Of a stretch of 23,681 bases of DNA, positions 1 through 9,190 are shown piece after piece. Below the pieces are notes generated by a model that was not told the origin of the DNA, searched no databases, and worked only from the letters and a program-made list of their open reading frames with translations. The stretch spans positions 296,861 to 320,541 of the forward strand of contig CM074816.1 in assembly GCA_037447605.1 (NCBI GenBank), read 5' to 3'. Position numbers and translations under genes: made by a program. Source of the stretch: Zygnema circumcarinatum (taxonomy: Eukaryota; Streptophyta; Zygnematophyceae; Zygnematales; Zygnemataceae). How positions within the stretch are numbered: position 1 is the first letter of the stretch; each line of letters starts with the position of its first letter.

Positions 1-34
1 AGGGAGGGAGGGAGGGAGGGAGGGAGGGAGGGAG
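1..34. repeat. (GGGA)n microsatellite at the window edge
   Basis: Uninterrupted GGGA repeat that is cut by the window edge. The same motif recurs at 1780-1870 and 9599-9746, so it is a common simple repeat of this genome. The stretch from 35 to about 640 holds A/T-rich single-copy-looking sequence in which I see no gene. Confidence 0.95.
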
Positions 35-644
35 AGGAGAGGGAGTTCACTTCGTGTTTAATTTTTACTTTTTTTTTTAACGTACTTATCTATTGTATTA
101 TAGTGAGCAGAAAGGCAGAAAGGTTTGGGCCTTGTCAGCTCCCTTCCCTGTTCAAATGCAGGAGGCGGCTCTTGCTGTTTTTTGGAGGCGGCGCTTTGGC
201 CCTCTCAGGAGGGGACACGGGCGAGCGGGCCTGTTCCATGTACAGTAGTACAACGGATTACTGTCAATGTAGATAAGACAAGGACAAAATGGGAGAACTG
301 AGGAAGCCAGTTTGAACAATTTTGAATTTTTTGTTAAGCCCATTTTTTTATTTTTTGCTTTAATCGAAGTCCTTTTGTCACGTTGACCTTTTCCATAGTT
401 TGGGGCTACTTTGAAATAGTTTAATTGCGGTGGGTGCCCTTTTTTTTGTGTAACAAAATCATCGATCTACAGTATTTCTGAGCCGACATTTGTATGGAAC
501 AATGTTCACAAGCATCCAGACACGGCATGGTTTTGGGATCCCTATTCCCTACAGAAGTTGGCCATGACGTGTGGTCCCAACATTTCATGCACCATCGCAC
601 CTTTCGCTTTTAGCTGCAAAAGGCACGGTACGGCTCTAGAGTGC

Positions 645-862
645 ACCTTATCTCGATACGATACATATCGGAAATACCCAGAAGACATTTCGATACGATA
701 TATCTCGAGACAGTGCAGAGCTTCACTGTTTCGATACGAACATATTGACGCCCCCGAGAAAATAAAACATGTCGATATATTCCGATACAATAAAATACGA
801 TAGTACAATAATGCAGATACAATACAATTTCAATACGATACGATATGATACGATACCGTGAA
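645..862. repeat. Degenerate CGATA/TATCTCGATA repeat field
   Basis: About 220 bases are crowded with short variants of CGATACGATA, TATCTCGATA and AATACGATA, many of them partly self-complementary. No coding signal is convincing here: reading frames are open on both strands only because the repeat rarely makes stops. Similar short blocks occur at 3630-3655, 6901-6920 and 11875-11965, so this is a dispersed family and not a single local satellite. Confidence 0.7.
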
Positions 863-982
863 TTGGCGGTTAGGGCTCAACCGCGTCCGAGTCCCAAACT
901 GAGCGCTGACACCCTTTAGGGCAAAAATTAGGGCTAAGGGCCGCAGGGTTTTGCGCCCATCACAGAGGAACGGAGAGTCCGC

Positions 983-1113
983 CACGTGTCTCCCTCCGCC
1001 TCCCTCTCCGCCCTGCGCTGACACGTGTGACCTGCCACGTGTGATCTGCCACGTGGCGTTGTGTGTTTCTCCGGGGGGGCCTTTTTATGGCGCAGGTAGA
1101 CCGCTCACACGTG
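983..1113. promoter_or_regulatory. G-box cluster upstream of the ROMO1-like gene
   Basis: Five CACGTG palindromes start at 983, 1022, 1036, 1050 and 1108. Three are set in the context TGCCACGTGT/G, with 14-base spacing between consecutive copies at 1022, 1036 and 1050. CACGTG is the core recognised by plant bZIP and bHLH factors. The cluster ends 150 bases before the ATG of the ROMO1-like gene and is followed by a weak TATA-like TTTTTATGG near 1083. A promoter role is inferred from position. CACGTG is enriched in the whole window, so the cluster may partly reflect a genome-wide motif. Confidence 0.55.
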
Positions 1114-1262
1114 TGAGAGAGCTCTTGCGTTCCGAGGAAAAGGATCAGTAGAGCATTTTTCCGCAAAAATAATTCGGAAATTTGTGTGTTCGGAAGGCTT
1201 TGTTTCGGATTTTTGTGTTGGAAGGCTCTGAATAGGCTCAGATTTAGGGTTGAGAAGCCGCC

Positions 1263-2102
1263 ATGGATCGGTGCGCGAACCGAGTGATGGCGGGCGTGGC
1301 GATCGGAGGAGCGGTCGGAGGGGCCATTGGTGAGGCGCTTGCGGGATGGTTCTTCTTCAATTATTTTATTCATCGTTTAATTTTTTCAAGATTGTAGATT
1401 TTTTCTTTAGTTTAGAATCGGGGGTTTTTTTTTTTTCTTTTATAGTGCGAAGGAAAATGTAGAAGGAGGTGGGCTCTGGCTGAGAACTTTATACCCTAAA
1501 AAACCCTCGAAACTCTTAAAAACCTAAAAAATATGAAAACCCTGAAAACCCTAAAGCGCAATGGGGGGTTGCAGGAGCGGTGTACGGAACGTACGATGCG
1601 TTTCGGTGCAAGGTGTGAACAGAGACATTTCGGACCCTCCTCTTCCCTTGTCCTTATTTGGGGCGGAGAGAGAGCGGGGGGAAAGGAAGGGAAAGGGAGG
1701 GGGAGAGGCTTTGAGAGGGAATGGGTGAGCATGGAAGAGGAGGGAGGGAGAGACAGAGAGAGAGAGCGAGAGGAGAGGGAGGGAGGGAGGGAGGGAGAGA
1801 GGGAGGAAGAGAGGGCGGGAGGGAGGGAGAGAGGGAGGGAGAGAGGGAGGGAGGGAGAGAGGGAGGGAAGAGGGGAGGGAAGGAGGGCAGGGCAGGGGAG
1901 GGGAGAGTAGGGGAGGGGAGAGTAGGGGGTAGGGGGTTAGGAGGTAGGGGGTAGGGGGTTAGGAGTAAGGGGGTTAAAGAGGGGGAGTTAAGGAAGGGAG
2001 AAAAGAAGGCTGGAGGGCAAATAGTGAGGGAATTGACGGAGAGTGGGGGAGAAAAGGAAGGCGAGGTGGAGGGCAGAGGCGAGAGGTGAGAGGGAGAGGG
2101 GG

Positions 2103-2167
<65 letters not shown>

Positions 2168-2612
2168 AGGGAAAAGCAGGTGGGGAGGGATGGGGGGCAG
2201 TGATTTTGGTGACAAGGGAGAAGGGAGCTGGCGAGAGAGAGCGGTGAGAAGAGAGAGGTTGTACAGAGGGAGGGAGAGAGACGGAGGAGAGGGAGTGCGT
2301 CTGCATTAGTGTTTGTCTATGCGGCTGCTCCTGTAGACATGCCGTACTCTTGAACTGAACTGAACCTTAAGGGCTCTTTCTATGCATTACACTGAAATTG
2401 ATGAAAATGAAGTTATTGCAAAGGATTTTGATTAACAATTAAATCCGAAAATTATCTTTCTTTACCCCTCATCCCTCCTCCCTGTTTCCTTCCGGCAGGT
2501 TCCGGGCTTACTTAAGGTTCGGTATATTGGAAAAACCACAATTGGAAGTGCGGCAGCCTTTGGAATCTTCCTCGGAGCAGGGAGCCTTATTCACTGTGGA
2601 AAACGGTACTGA
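1263..2612 (+). CDS. ROMO1: ROMO1/Mgr2-family mitochondrial inner-membrane protein (3 exons, 72 aa)
   Basis: Small two-helix inner-membrane protein. In yeast and animals the family (Mgr2/ROMO1) associates with the TIM23 presequence translocase and controls lateral release of inner-membrane proteins. I join exons 1263-1329, 1575-1612 and 2499-2612. Introns are GTGAGG...GCAG (phase 1) and GTGTGA...GCAG (phase 0), and together they give 72 codons plus TGA. The start sits in GCCGCCATGG, an ideal initiation context. Helix 1 is glycine-rich (GVAIGGAVGGAIGGAVYGTY, residues 11-29 region). Helix 2 runs through TTIGSAAAFGIFLGAGSLIH, with the family's Cys at 68 near the C-terminus (HCGKRY). The length matches plant homologues of about 74 residues. 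No presequence is visible, as usual for the family. Intron 2 (886 bases) is filled with purine microsatellite. The exons are too short to show up as long open frames, so the gene is easily missed. Confidence 0.94.
1667..2290. repeat. Purine-rich microsatellite field inside ROMO1-like intron 2
   Basis: Over 600 bases are almost entirely A and G on the plus strand: GGGA and GAGA stretches (1680-1880), G-rich GGGTAGG variants (1905-1975) and a pure (GA)n run at 2107-2158. It lies wholly within the second intron of the ROMO1-like gene. Apparent Arg/Glu/Gly-rich or Ser/Leu/Pro-rich reading frames across it come from the repeat and are not genes. Confidence 0.93.
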
Positions 2613-3005
2613 AACTGAGAGTCTATGGCGAACTGTTCCGTAAATGTCAGACATGAAATAGAGAGAGTTCAACCCCCTTTTTTTTGGGGGGGAGTAAGAG
2701 GGTAGCTTCGCTTCACTGGGCTGTTGGGTTCGGAGGAGGAAGAGATGAAGGGAGAGGGAGAGAGAGAGATCTATGAGAGGGAGTTACACGCTTCTTTCTT
2801 TCTTCTAATGCGGATGTAATAACTTTGCTTTTTAAATTTTTTCTCTTATGCGAAATTTCTGTCTCGACACGTTCAAGTGTTTCAATGACGCAAAGAAAAA
2901 AAAAAATTGTGCTGAAAGTAAGCGACGGTTTCTTTTTTTCGCCAGGCGATGGGGCCTTTCGGGAAAATTTGCACGGTCTACTTTTGTGAAATTTTTTAAG
3001 CGTCG

Positions 3006-3511
3006 TGACGTCATGCACCTGCCACGTGTCACGTGCCTCTGCCAGGGATAGGGCTGTCGGAGCTTGAGAGCCGACAGAATGCTGACGTCATCCAATGACC
3101 CCTTTAAGTCAATAGGGTATTTGTCGGCGTCGGAAATGTCGACCGCTTAAAACAAGCCGGTCAAGATTTTGTCGTTAAACCATCCCGCCTTGGAGGGCGT
3201 CGACCCTTTCCATGTCCACATTTTACGGCCCCGTCGTCGCGTGATCAGCGCGTTCCATGAAACCGCCTTTTTTGCGCGCAACAGCTTTTAATGTCAGTTC
3301 CAGTTCCAGTTTTTACACCCTGTCGTTGTACGGCACCGACAAAGTACCTTTAGTTAGCACGTGTGAACCACCCGTACCTTGGTACGGTGGCCATCGTCCA
3401 CGTGGCAAATGGATGACGTGGCAAATTGTGATTGGCGATTTGTCAGTGAACAGCTTTTTGTCCAGATGCGTCTTGGAATCCAACGACGAGCGAATGAGAA
3501 ATGGCCACGTG
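3006..3511. promoter_or_regulatory. CRE- and G-box-rich intergenic region upstream of PIGX
   Basis: Between 2613 and 3919 I find no gene. The region carries two perfect TGACGTCA palindromes (3006-3013 and 3083-3090) and CACGTG at 3023, 3030, 3358, 3399 and 3506. Two near-identical boxes, CACGTGGCAAATGG and GACGTGGCAAATTG, lie 16 bases apart near 3399-3425. TGACGTCA and CACGTG are ACGT-core sites of plant bZIP proteins. The region could hold the promoter of the PIGX gene, but most sites are 400-900 bases from its ATG, so function is uncertain. Confidence 0.4.
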
Positions 3512-3704
3512 GACTCCATGTGTCCAAATGTATGGTGTTTACACCTGACAGAGTTGGAACTGGATGTTTCCTGTCGCCATTTGTACGGTACTTTTGTCAT
3601 CCGATACTGGTTCGGTTTATCGCCATACCGCATTTGCCGATATATCTCGATACGGCTGCGTCTTGCTGTGCAGGCTCAACCCTTGCCTTGTCCAGCCCCC
3701 CCTC

Positions 3705-3847
3705 TCGAAACCCTAAAAATACTAATTGAATAACTGTATTTAATTCAAATTCTTTGAGGGTTTGTTATAATCGACAAACCCTAGAAACTATGACACATGC
3801 AAACCCTAGAAAACCCGAAACCCTAGAAACATGGAACCCTAAAAACT
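3705..3847. repeat. Cluster of telo-box-like AAACCCTA sequences
   Basis: AAACCCTAAA, AAACCCTAGA and close variants occur at least five times in about 140 bases, 75-200 bases before the PIGX ATG. AAACCCTA is one unit of the plant telomere repeat and, as a telo-box, is frequent in plant promoters and 5' leaders. Here the copies are degenerate and irregularly spaced, so this is not a telomere. Confidence 0.6.
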
Positions 3848-3919
3848 TGCAAGATTAGAGGTATTTCCTTCTGAAGCTGAACTCATTTCTTGGTCCTTTG
3901 ATTGAATGCCCAGTCAGCC

Positions 3920-6900
3920 ATGTCCGCACGCGCCAGCATTGCGACGAACCAGCCGCGGATTTCTCCATTTTTCGCGACCATATTTCTCATTTTTTGGGGG
4001 GAATTTGCGAATGTGGTGTGGGCGGAGATGCAGAAGTCGGCACTCAATTTTCAGGAAGTGAAGGTCTCGCTTTCAGAGCCAGGGGATGTCTTGCAGAGAC
4101 GTCAGAAGAGAGAGGGAGAGGGAGAGAGAGGAGTAGGGAGAGACATTGACAGCTCATTAAAACCGATTGAAGGAACTTTTCAGTTTTCTCTCACTCAAGA
4201 TGAATTTTGCGCGGAGAATTGTTTCTTTGTATCTAAAGATTTTAGTGGAGAAGGAGAAGCATCACATTTCCTGCACTGGCTGACCACTCTGAGCCTTCCA
4301 CGTGGCGTCAATTCACTGCTTTTCAGTTTCGAAGGGCGACACACGGCTGTGAGAATCACCTCTTTGTTGGGCCCCCCTTTTAGTTTTTCATTCTTTGTGC
4401 AATAATAAGCACGTTAGAGAAAAACACCAAATGCTCTCTTCCCTTAATCACTTCTTCTTAACAGATTGATATGTTTATTTATTTTTTTGCATTCCTTTTT
4501 TGGATCAAGAGTGATCCCCTTTTCGCTTCCGCCTTATCTCTTCGATCTTATTGATTAAAGTCTTCCTCTTGCCCTTTTTCTTTGTATTAGGAATTCTCCA
4601 AATCTGACATTCTCCATGTGGTGGCTCAGTGCAGGCCTGCAGGACCCGCCGGCCTCCGCTTGCAGGTCGAGCTGCAATCTGAGCCGTCCGATCAAAATCT
4701 GACGGGCAGCATCTTCTCTTCCATTCTTCCCAGCCAATCAGCAAGCGACAGGTGGCAGGAGGAAGCGAGCTTTGAACTGAACCAATTACTCTGCAAAGGC
4801 TTTTCCTCCTCTCTCTGCCATCAAACCCTTTATTCATCCAAGTCCAAACTTTCTGTCGAAAAAAAGTCCACGAAAGCGGCATTAAGAGAAATTTTATGGC
4901 TTCCTTTTCCACTGGACATGCGCTTGACAGCCGCAATCTCTGCGTCAAAAAATGAAGTGAAAGTTGAATACGAAAATGAACGTGGATTTTTAGGGTTGTG
5001 GCATCCTGCCAGTTCAACTGCAGGGAGGGAGTTCAGCGAAGGGTGGCTCTCATTCTCGATATTCAAACCAGAGCGTACGGATGAGGGAGAGGGAGAGGGA
5101 GAGGGAGAGGGAGAGGGAGAAAGTGAGGGAAAGGGAGAGGGAGATGGGGAAGGAGAGAGGGAGGGACAGGCCAGAAAGAGAGGGAGGGAGGGAGAGTGGG
5201 AGAGGGTCAATAGTGACGTCGACGGAGCAGAATTGATCAGGAGGAGGCTGACGGAGAGAGCAGATTCTCGATTGTTTTTATCCCTCAAGTGGGAGGTGTG
5301 TGGCCGAAAAACCACAATTTACCTCCTTTTTTTTTTTTCTTCTCCCTTGTTGTTTTTCCATTTCTCTGTTATGAGGTGGTTGTATCCCTGTTAAGCAAGT
5401 CTCATTTGTCTCTCTCTCTACCTTTCTCTCCCTCTTGCCTCTCTTTTCTCTCGTTCTTTCTCACCCTCCCTCTGTTTCGCTCCCTCTCATCTTTCCCCTC
5501 TCTCTCTGTCACTCTCTCCCTCTTTCCTCCTTTCTCTGTCCTCTCTCCCTTAGAAGGGTCTGCTATGGGACTCCCCTTTGAGAGATCTTTTTTGGTTTTG
5601 GGCAGCATGCAGGTGTTTCGGCAAACGTTGCTAATTGCCCGTAATGAAGTAAACAAAAGTTTAAGTTTCACCTTTAAAGAGGAGGCAATGGCTATTGTCG
5701 ATAAAGGGCAGCCAAATGCCTCTGAAAATTTGCCACCGGATATTCAAATTTCAAAATCAGCGAGCCTTAATTCCCCTTTCCATGAGAGTGGAACCTGTTC
5801 CGTTAGGTCTGACAGTGAAAACGGAAGTTGCATGGAACGGGCGGCGGCTGGTTCAGTTGAGAGAGAGGAGAGGGAGAGTGCAGGAGAAGGAGAGAGAGAG
5901 GAGAGGGAGAGTGCAGGAGAAGGAGAGAGAGAGGAGAGGGAGAGTGCAGGAGAAGGAGAGAGAGAGGAGAGGGAGAGTGCAGGAGGAGAGAGAGAGGAGA
6001 GGGAGAGTGCAGGAGAAGGAGAAAGAGAGGAGAGGGAGAGTGCAGGAGAAGGAGAGAGAGAGGAGAGGGAGAGTGCAGGAGAAGGAGAGAGAGAGGAGAG
6101 GGAGAGTGCAGGAGGAGAGAGAGAGGAGAGGGAGAGTGCAGGAGAAGGAGAGAGAGAGACGAAATCAAAGAAGGGAGACGCAGAAAATGATGGCAAAAAA
6201 ATGTGCGTCGGACGGTGGGAAATTTTGAACATTTCTCGAGCTCTGATTGGCCGAGGGCAGCACCGAGAGCTTCAAACCAAGTTGCGGTTGTTGGGGCCCA
6301 CTCAGCAGCTGACACGTGGCAAGTATTTTCAAAATTGCGAACCAGACAAAAAAAATGGCTTACTTGTCGAAATCGGATTGGTCGAGTTCCTTCCTGCAGA
6401 GATTTTTGTGGACACTTTTGAAGTGGCTCGCCTCAATAGTGAGTTATATTTCAGATTGCTTATTGAAAAAAATCTGCGAAATTCAGCTGTTGTTTGGAAA
6501 CTTGCATAAAACCTTGTTCTACTCAGAACTGATTTTTTAGCATCCGAAATTGCACTGTATAATTTGTATGAGAATTTCGGGTATGGTGTGAACAGGGGCT
6601 ATGAAAGTGGAGGTGTTCGGGAAGGTGGACCTCGAGTCACCAGCTCCTCGAGCACAGCAGACGATCTTATTGGTCCACGTAGCAGCGTCACCTGCTGACA
6701 CGTGGCATGCTGCTGAAGTGGCAGTGGAAGTGCGTCTGCCCCTTCATTCTCGATATCCGGTAATGTCCTCCCTACCTACTCCTTCGCCCTTTTCAACACA
6801 TCACTGCTTTAAGAACCGTTTCAAAAACCCTAAAATCAAACCCTTTTTTTAACGTAGATAGTATCTGCCCCAAAAAGCAACCAGCAACTCCTTGTTTTTG

Positions 6901-7295
6901 CCGATACTGAGATATATCGTTCCATATTATAACCTTGCCAACTGCAGGCTGTGGTGAATCCCGACCCGGAATCTCCGTTCACATGTGCGGGCTCCCATGT
7001 TGAAGTGGACCTCCCTCTGCCACGTGTCCTCGTCAGGCTGACGCATGCAGAGGCTCATGATGACATGTGCCCATCCACCTCTCATATATTAAGGTCTGAA
7101 AAAAATGGCCTCTGGGAATTGGCAGTGTGGGGGAGAGAGCCGCCCTTGGAAAATTCTCTCCTTCGGTGGGCCCTCCCTTCAGGCTGTGGGGCCCACTCGG
7201 AGATGGCTCTATGGGTGACGGCCATGGCGGCCATGGGGGGGGCTATGGGCCTCATACTTGCAACATATGGGGTGCCAACAAAGGGGGGTGCGTAG
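3920..7295 (+). CDS. PIGX: PIG-X/PBN1 homologue, GPI mannosyltransferase I stabilising subunit (5 exons, about 769 aa)
   Basis: PIG-X is a type I ER membrane protein that stabilises PIG-M, which adds the first mannose to GPI precursors. My model joins 3920-4348, 4591-5074, 5554-6438, 6596-6759 and 6948-7295; phases 0, 1, 1 and 0 agree and give 770 codons. An N-terminal hydrophobic stretch (PFFATIFLIFWG, about residues 16-27) fits a signal peptide. Family landmarks are GRGQHREL (about 537-544), FLPAEIFVDTFE (about 583-594), VFGKVDLESP after the exon 3/4 junction, VRLPLHSRYP (645-654, cf. the family's LPLHxRY), a WALPSGCGAH stretch, and a C-terminal helix (about 740-763) with a short tail. Human and plant PIG-X have only about 250-300 residues. 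The extra length is N-terminal, including a 33-bp coding minisatellite (residues about 407-507). Exon 1 and 2 limits are the least certain; the exon 2 donor GTACGG was chosen because its phase fits and it removes GA/CT repeats. Confidence 0.85.
5083..5200. repeat. GGGAGA purine tract in PIGX intron 2
   Basis: A (GGGAGA)n-like tract starts 8 bases after the chosen exon 2 donor at 5075. It stays open in the exon 2 frame as a Gly/Glu run, so retention would extend the protein. The phase match between 5074 and 5554 supports removal by splicing. Confidence 0.8.
5399..5552. repeat. Pyrimidine tract in PIGX intron 2
   Basis: About 150 bases of CT-rich sequence (CTCTCTCCCT variants) lead directly into the exon 3 acceptor TTAG at 5550-5553, so it doubles as a very long polypyrimidine tract. 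It is complementary in character to the purine tract at 5083-5200 of the same intron. Confidence 0.85.
5860..6160 (+). repeat. 33-bp coding minisatellite in PIGX exon 3
   Basis: Nine tandem units encode EREERESAGEG (33 bp). Units 4 and 8 are a 30-bp form (EREERESAGG). The order 3 long + 1 short, 3 long + 1 short, 1 long shows a higher-order duplication of about 129 bp. Because units are multiples of three, copy-number change keeps the frame. The encoded segment is highly charged and expected to be disordered or helical. It sits before the conserved PIG-X domain, in the predicted ER-lumenal part. Confidence 0.9.
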
Positions 7296-7510
7296 GGTTT
7301 ATGGGTATATGGGTTTTGGAAGTTGTTAGGGTTTTGACGGGTTTAGGGTTTTAGGGTTGTGGGGTTTGTGGATGTGTGTGTTGTAGCCGACGACATTTCC
7401 TAGAAAGTTGTGGTTCAAGTTGTTGTGTTCGTGTGGATGTGTGTTTGGAGGTGGTGCACAAGAGGGACTGGGGAGGGGTTTTTGGGTTTAGGGTTCAGGA
7501 TTCGATGCAA
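7296..7510 (+). repeat. Degenerate TTTAGGG-like sequence after PIGX
   Basis: G/T-rich DNA beginning at the PIGX stop codon contains many imperfect units such as GGGTTTAGGGTTTTAGGG, GTTAGGGTTTTGACG and GGGTTTAGGGTTCAGG. It reads like interstitial plant-telomere repeat on the G-rich strand. It probably includes the PIGX 3' UTR, but I cannot place a polyadenylation site. Confidence 0.55.
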
Positions 7511-7614
7511 GCACGATTGAATTCAAGATGGGTTTTGGCCAATTAGGCTCGAGTTTGTATGGCTTGGGGTTCAGGCAAGGCTGGATCCATGGCTGGATGT
7601 CATGGATGGTGTGG

Positions 7615-7655
7615 ATGATGCGCATGCCATGCCATGCCATGCCATGCCGGCATGG
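7615..7655. repeat. (CATGC)n run ending in a 14-bp palindrome
   Basis: Four tandem ATGCC units end in CCATGCCGGCATGG at 7642-7655, which is perfectly self-complementary. Confidence 0.8.
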
Positions 7656-7809
7656 GCTTATAAGGTTTTGCTTCCCAGTTCTGTCCTCACTGAACTATAA
7701 CAAAACTGAATGAAGCTCACATGGAACGACAAGCAAGGTTGTGGAACCATTCCTTGTTCAGTTACAGTTTTACGAATGCAAACGAGGAAAGCCTGAGAAG
7801 CTTCGGCGA

Positions 7810-8180
7810 AGCTGTTTCGATGTACGGACACATCGACGGACATGCCGGCCGGTAGGGATGGCAAAATGTCCGTACAGGGGACTTCTAGTGTTTTAAATTT
7901 AAGAATTAGAACGTTCTGATATCCAAAATTTTCACAGTTTTATAACACTTTTAGAACTACGGTACGACCATTAAGATTGAACAACACGTACGAACGTACG
8001 GACAGCGTACTGTATTGGCGCTGACTCGTCCGAGAGCTTGCTCAGTTGCTCTACAACGACAAACTAACCCGCCAGCGGACCACTGACGACTTGTACGGAC
8101 TAGCAGGCAGGGTCGACTAGCCAACATGTGGCGACATAGGATTCTTCCACGCTTATAGATCTGTGCGTCCGTACAAATTC
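7810..8180. other. Intergenic DNA rich in GTACGGAC/GTCCGTAC
   Basis: Copies or near copies of GTACGGAC (or its complement) occur near 7816, 7868, 7994, 8092 and 8163. The same word recurs inside LRR-gene introns near 12170, 12180, 12722, 16664 and 16725. I see no gene between 7660 and 8640. Reading frames there have no recognisable domain or splice support. Confidence 0.45.
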
Positions 8181-8642
8181 CATCGGTCGGGTCCAGCTAG
8201 CCGCCAAATTCTTGCACTGTGACTCTTAGTCTTAGCGTCTTTTTTTCAGTACGCGCACGCCGCCAGTGTTTGTGGTACACCACTGACCGATCCGTCGCGA
8301 GTGCGATCCAGCCAATGGGGCCGCTCCTGTCGGCTGCGGGCACAGCTGTGTCTCGCGCAATAGTCCTATCAAGGCCCACCAGAAGCGGACAAATTAAGAA
8401 GTCGGTGCCTTACAGATTGACAGCTAGGCGCACACACTTTTTGTCGGTGGATTTTTGCGGTCCCAAAAAACCGTTTTGAACTTTTTCCTCCCGACGAATG
8501 CGAAAGAAACACGTCAGTGAAAAAAGATCTCTTGTTCCTTTTTTTCCCAAGTTCTGGGAAATTCGGTCATTTTTTTGTTGGATTTTCTGCGAGTGCCGAC
8601 CAGTGGCTGACCGTACACAAGCATCTTCAAACCAATATTTGT

Positions 8643-9190
8643 CACGTGTACAGTCCGGACACGTGGCGTACGGTCATTCGTGCAATTCTCACCCAAAAAA
8701 AAGCAATGATCACGCAACCTCGTCGAGTTTTCCTTCCTTCAGAAAAAAATATAAAAAAGAGAAAAAAATACACATTGGGACTTTCTTCCATTGACAGGAT
8801 GGATCTATAACCCGCATAGATTCGATCAGATCCAAAAGATGATCCTCACAAATCTAAAAGATTCTCGTTGGGGACAGTGAGCCAATTTTTAAGATTCTTC
8901 GTATGACTGGATCCCTTTAGATTCCAAATCTGCATTTTCAGATCTTTTTCAAATCTTCCGGACTCACAATTTGACAGCATCATCAACATTTCGCATCTCA
9001 GCCGATCTTTTCACGCTTCTCAAAAATCTGATCAGACTCTTTACCTTTCGTTGTTGTTATTGTTTCACTTTCGTTCCCCTAAAAAAACCAAAGAAAAAAA
9101 TCGAAATTTGTGGTCCCAACATCGTATATATTCCCTCCCCCCATACCCCCCCGCAGCTTCACTCGCCCCTCAGCCGCTTCCGCACGTGTG
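8643..9190 (+). promoter_or_regulatory. Promoter region of the LRR-EGF-Pro-rich gene
   Basis: A TATATAT element at 9125-9131 lies 60 bases before the ATG, giving a plausible start of transcription near 9155-9165. Upstream, TCACGTGTA and ACACGTGGCG lie 17 bases apart (CACGTG at 8643 and 8660). CACGTG occurs again at 9183 (5' leader), 9211 and 9256 (both within the signal-peptide codons). Between 8810 and 8990 there is a run of AGATC/AAGATTC words of unknown meaning. The TATA assignment is from sequence and position; factor binding is inferred. Confidence 0.5.

Noticed and set aside
1533-2309. Arg/Glu/Gly-rich frames on the plus strand and Ser/Leu-rich frames on the minus strand
   Set aside because: They are made of GA/CT microsatellite within the ROMO1-like intron 2.
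5744-6315. Long minus-strand Ser/Leu/Pro-rich reading frames opposite PIGX exon 3
   Set aside because: They are the complement of the 33-bp minisatellite. They have no start context, domain or splice evidence, and the plus strand carries conserved PIG-X residues.
7296-7510. True telomere
   Set aside because: Units are degenerate and irregular, and genes continue on both sides; at most it is an interstitial telomere-like sequence.
8219-8810. Open frames of 80-98 codons in the spacer before the LRR gene
   Set aside because: Overlapping frames on both strands have similar length, with no motif and no conserved pattern.
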